Shown: positions 15,857-24,877 of the stretch, in pieces
Layout: the number at the start of each line of letters is the position of its first letter
How positions within the stretch are numbered: position 1 is the first letter of the stretch
Source of the DNA: Anaerolineaceae bacterium
GTDB taxonomy: Bacteria > Chloroflexota > Anaerolineae > Aggregatilineales > Phototrophicaceae
NCBI GenBank assembly: GCA_016124855.1
Contig: WGMX01000009.1
Location: 62,001 to 126,000 of the forward strand
Direction of reading: 5' to 3'
DNA: 64,000 nt
Notes under the pieces: model-generated
What the model saw: only the letters and a program-made list of their open reading frames with translations
Database searches by the model: none
What the model was told of the DNA's origin: nothing
Translations under genes and position numbers: made by a program

Positions 15857-16948
15857 ATGAAGGAGAAATTTGGCAAACATTCGATATTTATTACCCTGAT
15901 GGTGGTTGTTCTTGTGGTGGCAGGCTGCCAATCGGGACGGGCAGACAGTGTCAACATGCTGCTGCAACCGGACAGCCCGACAATGGTGTCCTTCCCATTA
16001 ATGGCGGCTTCGCAAGTGTATGACTTTACGGCTGATGCCCAACTGCCGATTCAAGTGAGCCTGATGCCAATAACAAACGATCTCAGTTATACGGCTGAAC
16101 TGCGTGATGAACGGGGCAGTGTCATGGCGACAGTATCGAGCAGTGCCATTCAGAATGCGGTGCTGACGGTTGGCCCCGGCAGCCAACATTATCAAGTCGC
16201 TATCAAATCAAACAACACAAACTTACAGGGCATTCTTTCGATGCAGGTGGCACGGACGAATATCCTCACGAGCGAACAGCAATCTGTTATCAAAGCGCCG
16301 GTGCAGTCCCCAATCGTTGTGCCGTATCAACCGCCGGTGGCCGCCGCTGTCACCAACAATTCATTTGCGCCATGTTCGGTGTCCAGTAAAACAGGGGCGA
16401 GCGTTAACCTTCGTAACGGGCCGGGTTTGAATTATGCAGTGGTTGATGCATTAGCTTATGGCACAGCGCTGAGCGTGAGCGGCAAAACCGGTATTGGCTG
16501 GTATCAGGTCATCCATAACGGTCAAGTCCAATGGGTGGCGGAAAGTGTGACAGCACTTGCAGGAGACTGTAAAAATTTACCGGACGTTATGCCTTTTGAT
16601 CCTAATAATGGTGCTGTGAAGTTATCCATCGGTGAAAATGGATGGGGCAGTTTGAACGATAGTGTTACTTCGGTCAGCGGCAGCGCCAATGATCTGATAT
16701 TGGTCACAGCGCCGGCACTGGTCACTAACCCCCAATATGAGGAATTTACCCTGACACTGGTTTGTTCGGGTAATGGGGCCGATAATGTGCGCTGGGGAGC
16801 AGCCGAAAAGCCCACTTTGAAATGTGGAAGTTCGGTCGTTATGCCAATGACTTCGAATTATCGCCAGCAGGTCATCGCTGTTTCAATGCCGCTTTCCGCT
16901 GCATACGATACGGTGCAATATACCTTGATGGCTTCACGGCGTGTCTAA
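15857..16948 (+). CDS. SH3-domain lipoprotein
   Basis: A 363-residue lipoprotein. The signal peptide has the lipobox VVAGC with Cys 24 as the predicted lipid anchor. The first region (30-135) resembles a beta-sandwich with no named family. A bacterial SH3 domain lies at about 175-238 (SVNLRNGPGLNYAVVDALAYGT, then GIGWYQVIHNGQ and WVAE). A C-terminal beta-rich part carries a pair of cysteines. SH3b domains often bind peptidoglycan peptides, so it may sit at the wall. The ATG at 15857 has AAAGG upstream. It precedes the subtilisin gene in the same direction but is separated by 340 bases. Confidence 0.85.
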   Translation: MKEKFGKHSIFITLMVVVLVVAGCQSGRADSVNMLLQPDSPTMVSFPLMAASQVYDFTADAQLPIQVSLMPITNDLSYTAELRDERGSVMATVSSSAIQNAVLTVGPGSQHYQVAIKSNNTNLQGILSMQVARTNILTSEQQSVIKAPVQSPIVVPYQPPVAAAVTNNSFAPCSVSSKTGASVNLRNGPGLNYAVVDALAYGTALSVSGKTGIGWYQVIHNGQVQWVAESVTALAGDCKNLPDVMPFDPNNGAVKLSIGENGWGSLNDSVTSVSGSANDLILVTAPALVTNPQYEEFTLTLVCSGNGADNVRWGAAEKPTLKCGSSVVMPMTSNYRQQVIAVSMPLSAAYDTVQYTLMASRRV

Positions 16949-17290
16949 GCTTTTGTGGTCTGGATAATCCGTTTTCTAAAAAAATTTTCTATAAAAATCT
17001 TTTACTCCTAAGACGATGATTTTGTTCATTTGGTAATGGGCTGCGGCTGCCATTTCTGGATGATTTCCCCTAAATTTTCTCCTAATGAACCTATAACAAA
17101 TATGATAAGGAAAACTAAATAAAAACGAAATATTTTTGTGTATCGGTATATTATAGGCGATTTTGCAAACTTCATAGTTTCAATATGACAAAATCGTAAT
17201 GGCGAAAATTTTGCGGCTTGATATACTGTGAAAAATGTAAAGTGAGTGTTGAATGAGAAAATCTTAATTATTGTGAAAGGTGCTGCCCTC
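16949..17290. other. AT-rich gap before the subtilisin gene
   Basis: This 342-base stretch is much richer in A and T than its surroundings. No coding frame or strong terminator stands out. A TATACT near 17222 could be a -10 box for the protease gene, but its -35 box is poor. Confidence 0.4.
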
Positions 17291-18715
17291 ATGAAACGTT
17301 TGGTGATATTAACGGTTCTGCTGACCTTAGTAACGGCGGTATTTTCGGTGTCGACTGCGGCGGCTCAAAATCGCCCGCGAAAATACATCGTTATCTCTCA
17401 AAGTCAGACAACTGTTAGCTCTACAACCTTGAGTCAAATCTCCAAGTCCGGTGGACGGGTTCTCCGCAATTTGTCGAATATGGGTTTGATGGTTGTATCG
17501 TCGAGCGATCCGAATTTCCCCGCGAGCATCAATAGTGCGCTGGCTGTTGCTCCGGTGATGCGCATAAAGAACCCTAAGCCTTTGATGCAGCTTGGGCCGG
17601 ATTTTGCGACCGCGAATCGTGTTCCGGGGCCGCCGAATTCTCATGATGATGATCCGTATTATGATTTGGATTGGGGTATTACAGCAGTTGATGCTCAGAA
17701 CGCATGGAGCCAAGGCCGTCGCGGGCAGGGTGCGTTAGTCGCCGTTTTGGACGAGGGTGTAGACGCAACGCATCCTGATCTGGCGCCGAATGTTCGTGCT
17801 GATCTGGGTACTTCGTTCGCCGAAGACTGCAACGGTGGCATCGAACCGTGGCAGCCAGAACCGGGTTTCTACTTTAATCACGGTACCCATGTAGCAGGCA
17901 TCATCGCGGCGGCTGATAATGGCATCGGAACAATTGGTGTTGCGCCAAAAGCCCAAATTATGCCCGTTGATGTGCTTTCACGCTGCTTGGGTTATGGCGA
18001 CGACGCATGGATTTTGGATGGTATGCGTTATGCGGCTGATCACGGGGCGGATGTCATCAATATGAGCCTCGGCAGCGGCCCGCTGAATATTCATGGTGGT
18101 TGCGATGAATTTGGTGATTGCTATACCGCCAAAGATATTAAGAACCTGATGCTAGCTTATAGCTATGCAGCGATATATGCCAACCTTAGAGGTACTACGG
18201 TGATTGCGGCAGCAGGTAATGATGGCTTTGACTTCAGTAATCCGAATTACATCCATTTACCTTCAGATGCGATTGGCATTTTGTCCGTGAGCGCTACAGC
18301 ACCGATTGGTTGGGGAGTCAATCCCAATACGAACCTCGATCTGCCTGCTTATTACAGCAACTTCGGCAGAGGCCACATTGATTTCTCTGCACCGGGCGGT
18401 ACTGACGAATACTACGATACTGATCCGACCAAAACTTGTACGGTTGCCGGTCTGACCCGTCCATGCTTTGTGTTTGACTACGTTTTCAGCGACATTCCGG
18501 GCGGTTATTCATGGGCAGCAGGAACGAGCATGGCGACCCCGCATGTGGCTGGAGTTGCGGCACAATATATCGGCGCGGCTGGAGGCAGAATGTCTCCAAT
18601 TTTGGTCGAAGCCGCTTTGCGGGCATTGGCGGATCATCCCAATGGCAATCGTGGACGCGATCCGTTCTACGGTTACGGACGGGTTGACGCAACGGTGATT
18701 GATCCCCGCCGTTAA
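17291..18715 (+). CDS. secreted subtilisin-family (S8) serine protease
   Basis: A 474-residue secreted protease. A signal peptide (residues 1-25, ending STAAAQ) precedes a propeptide-like region to about 120. The catalytic triad is in order: Asp 154 in AVLDEGVDATHPD (DEG in place of the common DSG or DTG), His 200 in NHGTHVAG, and Ser 413 in GTSMATPHVAG. The oxyanion Asn 310 lies in AAAGNDG. Two Cys pairs (about 232/271 and 383/392) may form disulfides. The ATG at 17291 begins the signal peptide; a start 15 codons earlier is rejected because it would bury it. It is expected to digest peptides outside the cell. A strong terminator follows. Confidence 0.95.
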   Translation: MKRLVILTVLLTLVTAVFSVSTAAAQNRPRKYIVISQSQTTVSSTTLSQISKSGGRVLRNLSNMGLMVVSSSDPNFPASINSALAVAPVMRIKNPKPLMQLGPDFATANRVPGPPNSHDDDPYYDLDWGITAVDAQNAWSQGRRGQGALVAVLDEGVDATHPDLAPNVRADLGTSFAEDCNGGIEPWQPEPGFYFNHGTHVAGIIAAADNGIGTIGVAPKAQIMPVDVLSRCLGYGDDAWILDGMRYAADHGADVINMSLGSGPLNIHGGCDEFGDCYTAKDIKNLMLAYSYAAIYANLRGTTVIAAAGNDGFDFSNPNYIHLPSDAIGILSVSATAPIGWGVNPNTNLDLPAYYSNFGRGHIDFSAPGGTDEYYDTDPTKTCTVAGLTRPCFVFDYVFSDIPGGYSWAAGTSMATPHVAGVAAQYIGAAGGRMSPILVEAALRALADHPNGNRGRDPFYGYGRVDATVIDPRR

Positions 18716-18748
18716 TTCAGTCGTTAACCGAAATAACAGGGTTCATGG

Positions 18749-18784
18749 AATAGGGAAAAGCGAGGTCTTTTCCCTATTTTGTTT
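18749..18784 (+). terminator. subtilisin gene terminator
   Basis: AATAGGGAAAAG (18749-18760) pairs with CTTTTCCCTATT (18767-18778), a 12-bp perfect stem, followed by TTGTTT. Confidence 0.9.
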
Positions 18785-18828
18785 AGTAGGCGTTGTTATC
18801 GATTGATGTAGATCACATAAAGCGAGTC

Positions 18829-18857
18829 TTGCAGATTAAAACCGGCTCGGCTATACT
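18829..18857 (+). promoter_or_regulatory. tRNA-Phe promoter
   Basis: TTGCAG (18829-18834) and TATACT (18852-18857) have an exact 17-base spacer, ending 24 bases before the tRNA. Confidence 0.65.
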
Positions 18858-18881
18858 ACCCCCACGCTGAAAAGCGGGTCA

Positions 18882-18954
18882 GCCAAGGTAGCTCAGTTGG
18901 TAGAGCAACGCACTGAAAATGCGTGGGTCCCCGGTTCAAGTCCGGGCCTTGGCA
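18882..18954 (+). tRNA. tRNA-Phe (GAA)
   Basis: A 73-base cloverleaf. The acceptor stem pairs GCCAAGG with CCTTGGC, the D-arm is GCTCAGTTGGTAGAGC, and the anticodon loop CTGAAAA has GAA at 18915-18917. The T-arm holds GGTTCAAGTCC, and A is the discriminator base. CCA is not encoded. Confidence 0.98.
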
Positions 18955-18965
18955 CATTCAAACAG

Positions 18966-18992
18966 AAGCTCATCTAAACGATGGGCTTTTTT
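18966..18992 (+). terminator. tRNA-Phe terminator
   Basis: AAGCTCATC (18966-18974) pairs with GATGGGCTT (18980-18988) with one G-U pair, followed by TTTT. Confidence 0.8.
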
Positions 18993-19079
18993 GTTGTGTG
19001 GTTCTGGCGGCGTTAGAAAATTGTTATATAATGCCTAGTGTAGCTTTTGACAACCAGCCTTAGGTGGATGGAGTGCGTT

Positions 19080-21137
19080 ATGTCGTTGCGGCGATTGGCG
19101 GTTATGGTATTGATGGTGATGGGCTTAAGCGTGCTGCTGCAACCCGCGCAGGCGCAAACCAGTAATCCGGCTTGTCCGGCGCTGGTCGAATTGGCTCTTT
19201 CACAGGTTGGCAACAACTGCTCGGATTTAGGGCATAACAGCGCCTGTTATGGGTTCAATAAATTGTCGGCTACATTTAACCAGAGTGTCGATTCGAATTT
19301 TTTCACGCGACCTTCTGACCGCAGCGATTTAGCCCTTGTACAAAGCATTCAAACCGCACCGCTTGATTTAGGACTAGGGCAGTGGGGAATTGCCGTGTTG
19401 AACGTGCAAGCTAATGTGCCGGATACACTGCCGGGGCAAGCGGTTACATTTCTACTTTTAGGCGATAGTGAAATTGAGAATGCGGTAGAGGCCAGTTCTG
19501 ATAATGTAGAGGCCGTAACGGTAATTTTGCAGTCGGCAGCGGAACTGCGAAGTGGTGCGCAGCCTACGAGCGATGTCATTGGCGGCCTTGCCGCTGGCAC
19601 GGTCGTTGATGCCGATGCCATCAGTCAGGACGGCGCGGCGATTCGCCTCAGAACCGAGAGCGGCGGTGGTTGGGTCAACCGCGATGTGGTCAACCCAAAT
19701 CCAACATTGGATAAACTGCCAACTGTCAAACTCAACAGCGATTCGCCCATGCAGTCGTTCTATCTTCGCACTCGAACCGGAAATAATCTGGATTGTGCTC
19801 AAACACCATCCGTTTTGACCATTCAAAGTCCGCAGCATTTGAAGGTAAACCTGACGGCGAACGGCGCAGACATTGAGATGGGGTCACTCATTACGCTACA
19901 AATTCTGCCTGACGGCAGGACTATGCAGCTTACGACCTTAGAAGGTCTGGCGACTGTCGGCAAGGGAACGAACGATGAAGTGGTGGTTCCGGCTGGATCA
20001 ACCACTACGCATTGTTTGAGTGCACCCCAGAATTTAGGTGATGATGGGCAGGCGAACGACCAAACTCTAGGGACGAACTGCCAATGGACACAGCCTCGAT
20101 CTGCTACGGTGTCCGAATTAGAACAGGGGCAAACAGCACAGGTCATTCTTGACCGGCTTGGTTTGACGCGCGCCGATTTGGTCGTCCAAACGGAACCCAC
20201 GCCGATTGTTACAGACGTGCCGCCTCCAACGCCTGTACCGGTTCTGGGAGAGTGTCCGGTTGGCACGAATATCACTCATGTGGTCAGCGCGGGCGAAAAT
20301 TTGTATCGCATCAGTTTGCGTTACAAGACAAGCATGGGCGCAATTATGGCGGCTAATGGCATCACCAACGCCGAGCGCATTTTCGTGGGGCAGCGCTTAA
20401 TTATCCCCTGTGGAGTGGATACGGGTGTACCCTCGGTACCGCAGTTACCGCCGTTTTTTCCCGGCAACGGGCAGCGACCGCCCGGCCCACCTACTTTCCC
20501 GACTGGAGTTGATTGCAGCACTTTCCGTGCTACTTCGCCGTTGGATGGACTGAATTATGGGCGGAATACGTTTTATTGGGATGGCGCAGCCGGCGCAACC
20601 GGTTACCGTGTCAATATCTACGGCATGGATGAGGCCAAGGGAGCGTTGGTGCGTTCATTCGACAGCCGTGGCACGCCAACTAGTTTGACGGCAGACATTA
20701 CCATTCAGACTACCGGATACGGATTCAAGTTTGCGTGGGAAGTACAGGCACTTTATGACAATGCGGTTGCTTGCATTTCTTCGCGCTATACGGTGCCGAG
20801 GGGTGTTCCGGCTGCCGGAGGAAGTTCAAGCGTCACTACTGCGGCGACTTCTACACCAACCGTACCACCACCTACATTTCTTGCATCTTGGTCGTGTAAC
20901 AGCGCTATGAATTTTAGGGTTGATTACTCCGGTACGCCGGTAGGTACGTCGAGCGTCGTTGTCTCTTACACCATTGTTGCAGGTGGCGTTGTGGCTTCTC
21001 CCGTTACGGGTTCTGTACCGCCTGATCCGGGAACCGTGCTGTTTAGTTCGACCAGCATCGGTACGATTACCGCCGGATCAATTAAAGCAATGCCATCGGG
21101 TGTGACTGTGGCGCTGCCGGGAACACTGACCTGTTAG
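19080..21137 (+). CDS. secreted SH3/LysM multidomain protein, paralog 1 of 4
   Basis: First and longest (685 residues) of four tandem paralogs. A signal peptide (1-26, QPAQAQ) leads to an N-terminal domain (30-140) with three conserved cysteines (CPALV, GNNC, ACYGFN) and the WGIAVLNVQANVPDTLPGQ block. Next come an SH3-like domain (146-205), a FecR-like beta region (255-310), and a LysM domain (398-444, HVVSAGENLYRISLRYKTS) found only in this copy. A domain opening SPLDGLNYGRNTFYWD (about 480-590) and a C-terminal beta domain ending in Cys follow. LysM and SH3b suggest wall binding. The ATG at 19080 has GGATGGAG upstream; a TATAAT lies at 19027-19032. Confidence 0.85.
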   Translation: MSLRRLAVMVLMVMGLSVLLQPAQAQTSNPACPALVELALSQVGNNCSDLGHNSACYGFNKLSATFNQSVDSNFFTRPSDRSDLALVQSIQTAPLDLGLGQWGIAVLNVQANVPDTLPGQAVTFLLLGDSEIENAVEASSDNVEAVTVILQSAAELRSGAQPTSDVIGGLAAGTVVDADAISQDGAAIRLRTESGGGWVNRDVVNPNPTLDKLPTVKLNSDSPMQSFYLRTRTGNNLDCAQTPSVLTIQSPQHLKVNLTANGADIEMGSLITLQILPDGRTMQLTTLEGLATVGKGTNDEVVVPAGSTTTHCLSAPQNLGDDGQANDQTLGTNCQWTQPRSATVSELEQGQTAQVILDRLGLTRADLVVQTEPTPIVTDVPPPTPVPVLGECPVGTNITHVVSAGENLYRISLRYKTSMGAIMAANGITNAERIFVGQRLIIPCGVDTGVPSVPQLPPFFPGNGQRPPGPPTFPTGVDCSTFRATSPLDGLNYGRNTFYWDGAAGATGYRVNIYGMDEAKGALVRSFDSRGTPTSLTADITIQTTGYGFKFAWEVQALYDNAVACISSRYTVPRGVPAAGGSSSVTTAATSTPTVPPPTFLASWSCNSAMNFRVDYSGTPVGTSSVVVSYTIVAGGVVASPVTGSVPPDPGTVLFSSTSIGTITAGSIKAMPSGVTVALPGTLTC

Positions 21138-21244
21138 TGTTGAGCAACCTAAGGTCGCTAATCACATAACTGCCATCATATTCTTTTTGGAAGCTGCGCT
21201 ACAATAGAAAGTGATTTCGCGACACACTAACAAGGAAAGATATT

Positions 21245-22972
21245 ATGCGTAAGCTGTCTCTGATCATATCAGTTGCGGTTGCAGTATTCCTTTTGACTGT
21301 TACTCTTCAGCGCGGGTTGACACAAGATGGGTCAAATTCGTGCCCGACCTTAGTGAAACAAGCTCTGGTAGCTGTCGGAAACAACTGTGCTGGATTAGGA
21401 CGCAATAGTGCCTGTTATGGGTTCAATCGCGTAAACGCCACGTTTAGTGAAGCCGTCAACGATGATTTCTTCAGTAAGCCCTCTGACCAGACGAACCTGA
21501 AATCATTGCAATCGATTGACACTGCCGCGTTAAACAACGCGCTTAACGAGTGGGGTGTGGCGGTTATGAGTGTGCAGGCCAACATACCCAATTCGCTGCC
21601 GGGGCAGGCCATTTCCTTTATCCTGTTAGGTGATGTAAGTGTCGATAATGCTGTGCCAGCCGATCAAGCGGTTGCGCCGGCAGAGAATCCAATCGCTGTA
21701 ACCACGGTTAACCAATCGAATATCCGAACCTTGCCGACGACGAACTCAAATGTGATCGGCAGCGTCGCAGGTGGCAGTGCGTTAAGTGCCGATGCCATTA
21801 ACCCCAGCAAAGACTGGCTGCGTGTCGTGTTTAATGATAAAACGCCGGGTTGGATTAACCGCTCGCTGATTACCAGTGAGGGTGATTTGGACAGCCTTCC
21901 GGTTTTTGCAAACAACAGTTTGACACCTATGCAGGCGTTTTACTTTAAGACGGGTATCGGTGCGCCTGCTTGTAACAAATCCCCTGATGTTCTGGTCGTT
22001 CAAGACCCTGATAAAGTGGCTGTGGACATTACTGCTAACGGAGCGTCTATTCGCATTAGCTCCACGATTGCGCTGCGATTGGTTGAGGGGAATAAAATGC
22101 AAATTATTACTGTTCACGGTCAGGCGAAAGTGAACGGTGTGATTATCCCTATCGGGTATCTGACGACGGTACAACTAAGTGATGATGGGAAATCAATTGT
22201 CGGTCAACCGAGTTTGCCGCGCCAGCTGACACAGCAAGAATTGGACGATTTGCAGTGGTTGGAAGGGATACCGGTTGATGTACTCAATTATCCCATTATT
22301 GTTCCCGATGTGGAGCCTAAGGCTCAGGTTACGATACCGATTAACGGTTCGAACAGCAGCGGCGCAGGACAGCCGAAACCGCAGGTAGATTGCAAACCGT
22401 TTAAGGCAACTTCGCCGCTGGATGGGCTGAATTATGGCATGAATACCTTCTATTGGGATGCCGCGCCGGGTGCGACCAGCTACCGAGTCAATGTGCAGGG
22501 CGCGGGATCTAAGGAAGTGACAGCACCTACCACAACCGTCAACTTTGACATATCGAGCGCCGGATTTAACCCGCAGCTCACATGGTCGGTGGATGCGCTG
22601 TATAACGGCGTCGTTGCGTGCAGCAGCCAATCGGTCACGATTCCGCGCCAATGGGCTGCCCCGCCGCCGCCGACTGTACCACCACCCGGTTCGCCCGGCT
22701 TACCGTCATTTTCTGCTTCGTGGTCGTGTGGTACCAGTTCATTTACGGTGAATTATGGTGGGCTGCCAGCCGGAACGACCAGCGTGACCATCAACTATAA
22801 CGCCAGCGGCGCATCGGTAACACCCGGTTCTCCAGCCATTGCCAGTGTCCCACCTGACCCGGGCAATTTTGATTTTTCCAGTTATCCGCCATTTGGCTAT
22901 TCACTGACGAATGGTTCGGTGGTGGCCAATCCCAGCGGGGTAACGATGCCCTTACCTGACATGAGTTGTTAA
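21245..22972 (+). CDS. secreted SH3 multidomain protein, paralog 2 of 4
   Basis: A 575-residue relative of the previous gene without LysM. The signal peptide is about residues 1-26. The N-terminal Cys domain spans 31-138 (Cys 33, 48, 57) with WGVAVMSVQANIPNSLPGQ. An SH3-like domain covers about 150-210 (SNIRTLPTTNSNVIGSV, then WLRVVFNDKTPGWINRSLI). A FecR-like stretch (258-312) and an acidic helical linker (330-350) lead to the SPLDGLNYGMNTFYWD domain (383-466) and, after a Pro-rich hinge, a C-terminal beta domain (488-575) with Cys 495 and a final Cys. AAGGAAAG precedes the ATG. The function is unknown; export and the domain mix point to a cell-surface structural or binding role. Confidence 0.85.
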   Translation: MRKLSLIISVAVAVFLLTVTLQRGLTQDGSNSCPTLVKQALVAVGNNCAGLGRNSACYGFNRVNATFSEAVNDDFFSKPSDQTNLKSLQSIDTAALNNALNEWGVAVMSVQANIPNSLPGQAISFILLGDVSVDNAVPADQAVAPAENPIAVTTVNQSNIRTLPTTNSNVIGSVAGGSALSADAINPSKDWLRVVFNDKTPGWINRSLITSEGDLDSLPVFANNSLTPMQAFYFKTGIGAPACNKSPDVLVVQDPDKVAVDITANGASIRISSTIALRLVEGNKMQIITVHGQAKVNGVIIPIGYLTTVQLSDDGKSIVGQPSLPRQLTQQELDDLQWLEGIPVDVLNYPIIVPDVEPKAQVTIPINGSNSSGAGQPKPQVDCKPFKATSPLDGLNYGMNTFYWDAAPGATSYRVNVQGAGSKEVTAPTTTVNFDISSAGFNPQLTWSVDALYNGVVACSSQSVTIPRQWAAPPPPTVPPPGSPGLPSFSASWSCGTSSFTVNYGGLPAGTTSVTINYNASGASVTPGSPAIASVPPDPGNFDFSSYPPFGYSLTNGSVVANPSGVTMPLPDMSC

Positions 22973-23008
22973 ATCGTAAGGTCAGAGTTAGGTAACTTTT
23001 GGTATGAT

Positions 23009-23041
23009 AAAAAGACGCACATGTGAAGTGCGTCTTTTTTT
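23009..23041 (+). terminator. terminator between paralogs 2 and 3
   Basis: AAAAAGACGCAC (23009-23020) pairs with GTGCGTCTTTTT (23028-23039) and a T-run follows to 23041. It ends only 14 bases before the start of paralog 3. A TATGAT at 23003-23008 would start transcription inside its 5' arm, although no good -35 box was found. Confidence 0.85.
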
Positions 23042-23054
23042 AGTAGGTGTGATG

Positions 23055-24788
23055 ATGCAAAGACAATTAGTAACAATCTTATGTTTCGCAGTCACCTTAG
23101 TAGGATTAGCCTTCAGTCCCCAGCGAGGGTTTACACAGGGTACAGGTGGAAATTGTCCCGCGCTGGTTACGCAGGCTCTAGAAGCAGTGGGCAACAGCTG
23201 CGGCGGTTTGGAACGCAACAGCGTTTGTTATGGTTTCAACCGCGTGAACGCAGCATTCAGCGGGGAGGTGGCGGATAACTTTTTCAGTAAACCGTCTGAT
23301 CAATCTGCTTTGAAACTGCTTCAGTCAATTGATACCGTCGCCCTCAATGAGCAGCTCAAAGAATGGGGGGTGGCAGTCATGAGTGTGCAAGCCAACATAC
23401 CCGATACACTGCCGGGGAAAGCCGTGTCCTTTATTCTGCTTGGTGACGTGAGTGTTGATAACGCTGTACCTGCCGATCAAGCGGTATCTCCCGCCGCAGA
23501 CCCCATTGGGTTAACCACGAAAAACGAATCCAATATTCGCAGTCTTCCTACGACCAATTCTAACGTTATTGGCAGCGTGGGAACCGGCAGCGTTTTGAGT
23601 GCTGATGCCATTAACCCGACAAAAGATTGGCTGCGTGTGGTCTTTAACGACAAAGCGCCGGGCTGGATCAACCGGTCACTTGTCACGAGCGAGGGCGATT
23701 TAGACAGCTTACCGGTATTTTCCAGCGACAGTAAGACACCGATGCAAGCCTTCTATTTTAAGACGGGTATCGGTGCGCCGTCGTGCAATTCAGCGCCGGA
23801 TGCCTTAGTTGTGCAGGGGCCAGATCGAGTAGCGGTGGATATTACCGCTAATGGAGCCAACATTCGCATCGGTTCAACCATTGCGCTGCGCACGATTGAA
23901 GGCAATAAGATGCAGGTTATTACTATTCACGGGGAAGCCAACGTGAATGGCGTCATTATTCCTGTAGGGTTTACATCTACCGTACAGCTCAGTGAGGATG
24001 GCAAAACGGTGGTTGGCGTACCCAGTGAACCCCGACCGTTAACGCAGGAAGAATTAGACGAATTAACGTGGTTGGAGGGTATTCCAACTGACGTCCTCAA
24101 TTACCCGATTGACGTACCGGACAAGGAATTTGTTGAACCCACTATTACACCGGTTCCTTCCGGTAATTCGGCTGGTACGCAGGGAAGTACCCAACCAGTG
24201 ACCTTCGTGAATTGTAACGGCTTCAAAGCCACATCGCCGTTGGATGGTCTGAATTATGGCATGAACACTTTTTACTGGGATCCTGCGCCGGGCGCGACCA
24301 GCTATCGTATCAATGTGCAGGGTGCGGGTTCTAAGGAAATCGATGCCTCGTCCACGAACGCGAACTTTGACATTTCGAGTGCCGGATTTGACCCGCAAAT
24401 GACATGGTCGGTCGATGCTTTGTACAATGGCGTGGTGGTATGCAGTACGCCTTCGGTAACTATTCCGCGCCAGTGGTCAGCTCCACCGCCACCTGCCAAT
24501 CCACCTCCTCCGGTCTTTTCGGCTTCGTGGATGTGTGGTTTCGGGGATTTTACGGTGAACTATTCAGGCTTGCCATCTGGAACAACCAGTGTGACGATTA
24601 ACTTTAGTTCAAACGGCGCTGAGCCTGATCCGTATCCGCCGGTTACGGTTTCAGTCCCGCCCACGACCGGTAATTTGACAATCGCTACTTATTCTTCAGG
24701 CTTTGACTTGTATGGTGGTTCGGTCGTCGCTAATCCGTCGGGTGCTGCCGTTGGCCTTCCAGATTTGAGCTGCTATCAACCGGGTTAA
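23055..24788 (+). CDS. secreted SH3 multidomain protein, paralog 3 of 4
   Basis: A 577-residue paralog, closest to paralog 2, with long near-identical stretches such as the SVDNAVPADQAV segment and the block around LPTTNSNVIGSV. The domain order is the same: signal peptide, three-Cys N-terminal domain, SH3-like domain, FecR-like beta region, SPLDGLNYGMNTFYWD domain, Pro-rich hinge, and a C-terminal beta domain ending DLSCYQPG. The ATG at 23055 is chosen because the leader (AGGTG, spacer, ATGCAAAGAC) matches that of paralog 4; an ATG one codon earlier is possible. A strong terminator hairpin lies directly upstream, so it must be transcribed from its own promoter or by controlled read-through. 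Confidence 0.85.
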   Translation: MQRQLVTILCFAVTLVGLAFSPQRGFTQGTGGNCPALVTQALEAVGNSCGGLERNSVCYGFNRVNAAFSGEVADNFFSKPSDQSALKLLQSIDTVALNEQLKEWGVAVMSVQANIPDTLPGKAVSFILLGDVSVDNAVPADQAVSPAADPIGLTTKNESNIRSLPTTNSNVIGSVGTGSVLSADAINPTKDWLRVVFNDKAPGWINRSLVTSEGDLDSLPVFSSDSKTPMQAFYFKTGIGAPSCNSAPDALVVQGPDRVAVDITANGANIRIGSTIALRTIEGNKMQVITIHGEANVNGVIIPVGFTSTVQLSEDGKTVVGVPSEPRPLTQEELDELTWLEGIPTDVLNYPIDVPDKEFVEPTITPVPSGNSAGTQGSTQPVTFVNCNGFKATSPLDGLNYGMNTFYWDPAPGATSYRINVQGAGSKEIDASSTNANFDISSAGFDPQMTWSVDALYNGVVVCSTPSVTIPRQWSAPPPPANPPPPVFSASWMCGFGDFTVNYSGLPSGTTSVTINFSSNGAEPDPYPPVTVSVPPTTGNLTIATYSSGFDLYGGSVVANPSGAAVGLPDLSCYQPG

Positions 24789-24798
24789 TGACCGCTGT

Positions 24799-24827
24799 TT
24801 GCACAAGTAACTAAATACCTGTACAGT
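24799..24827 (+). promoter_or_regulatory. promoter of paralog 4, overlapping a terminator
   Basis: TTGCAC (24799-24804) and TACAGT (24822-24827) are 17 bases apart. The start point, about 24834, would fall inside the 5' arm of the terminator hairpin (24829-24836), so transcripts from it would lack the full stem. Confidence 0.5.
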
Positions 24828-24828
24828 T

Positions 24829-24856
24829 GGGCGCACAGAGAAGTGCGCCCTTTTTT
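24829..24856 (+). terminator. terminator between paralogs 3 and 4
   Basis: GGGCGCAC (24829-24836) pairs perfectly with GTGCGCCC (24843-24850), followed by six T. It lies 21 bases before the paralog 4 start. Confidence 0.88.
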
Positions 24857-24877
24857 GTGGTGTGAATAGGTGCGAAT

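Noticed and set aside
18882-18954. tRNA-Phe as attachment site of an island carrying the four paralogs
   Set aside because: No integrase was found and no duplicate of the tRNA 3' end was noticed downstream.
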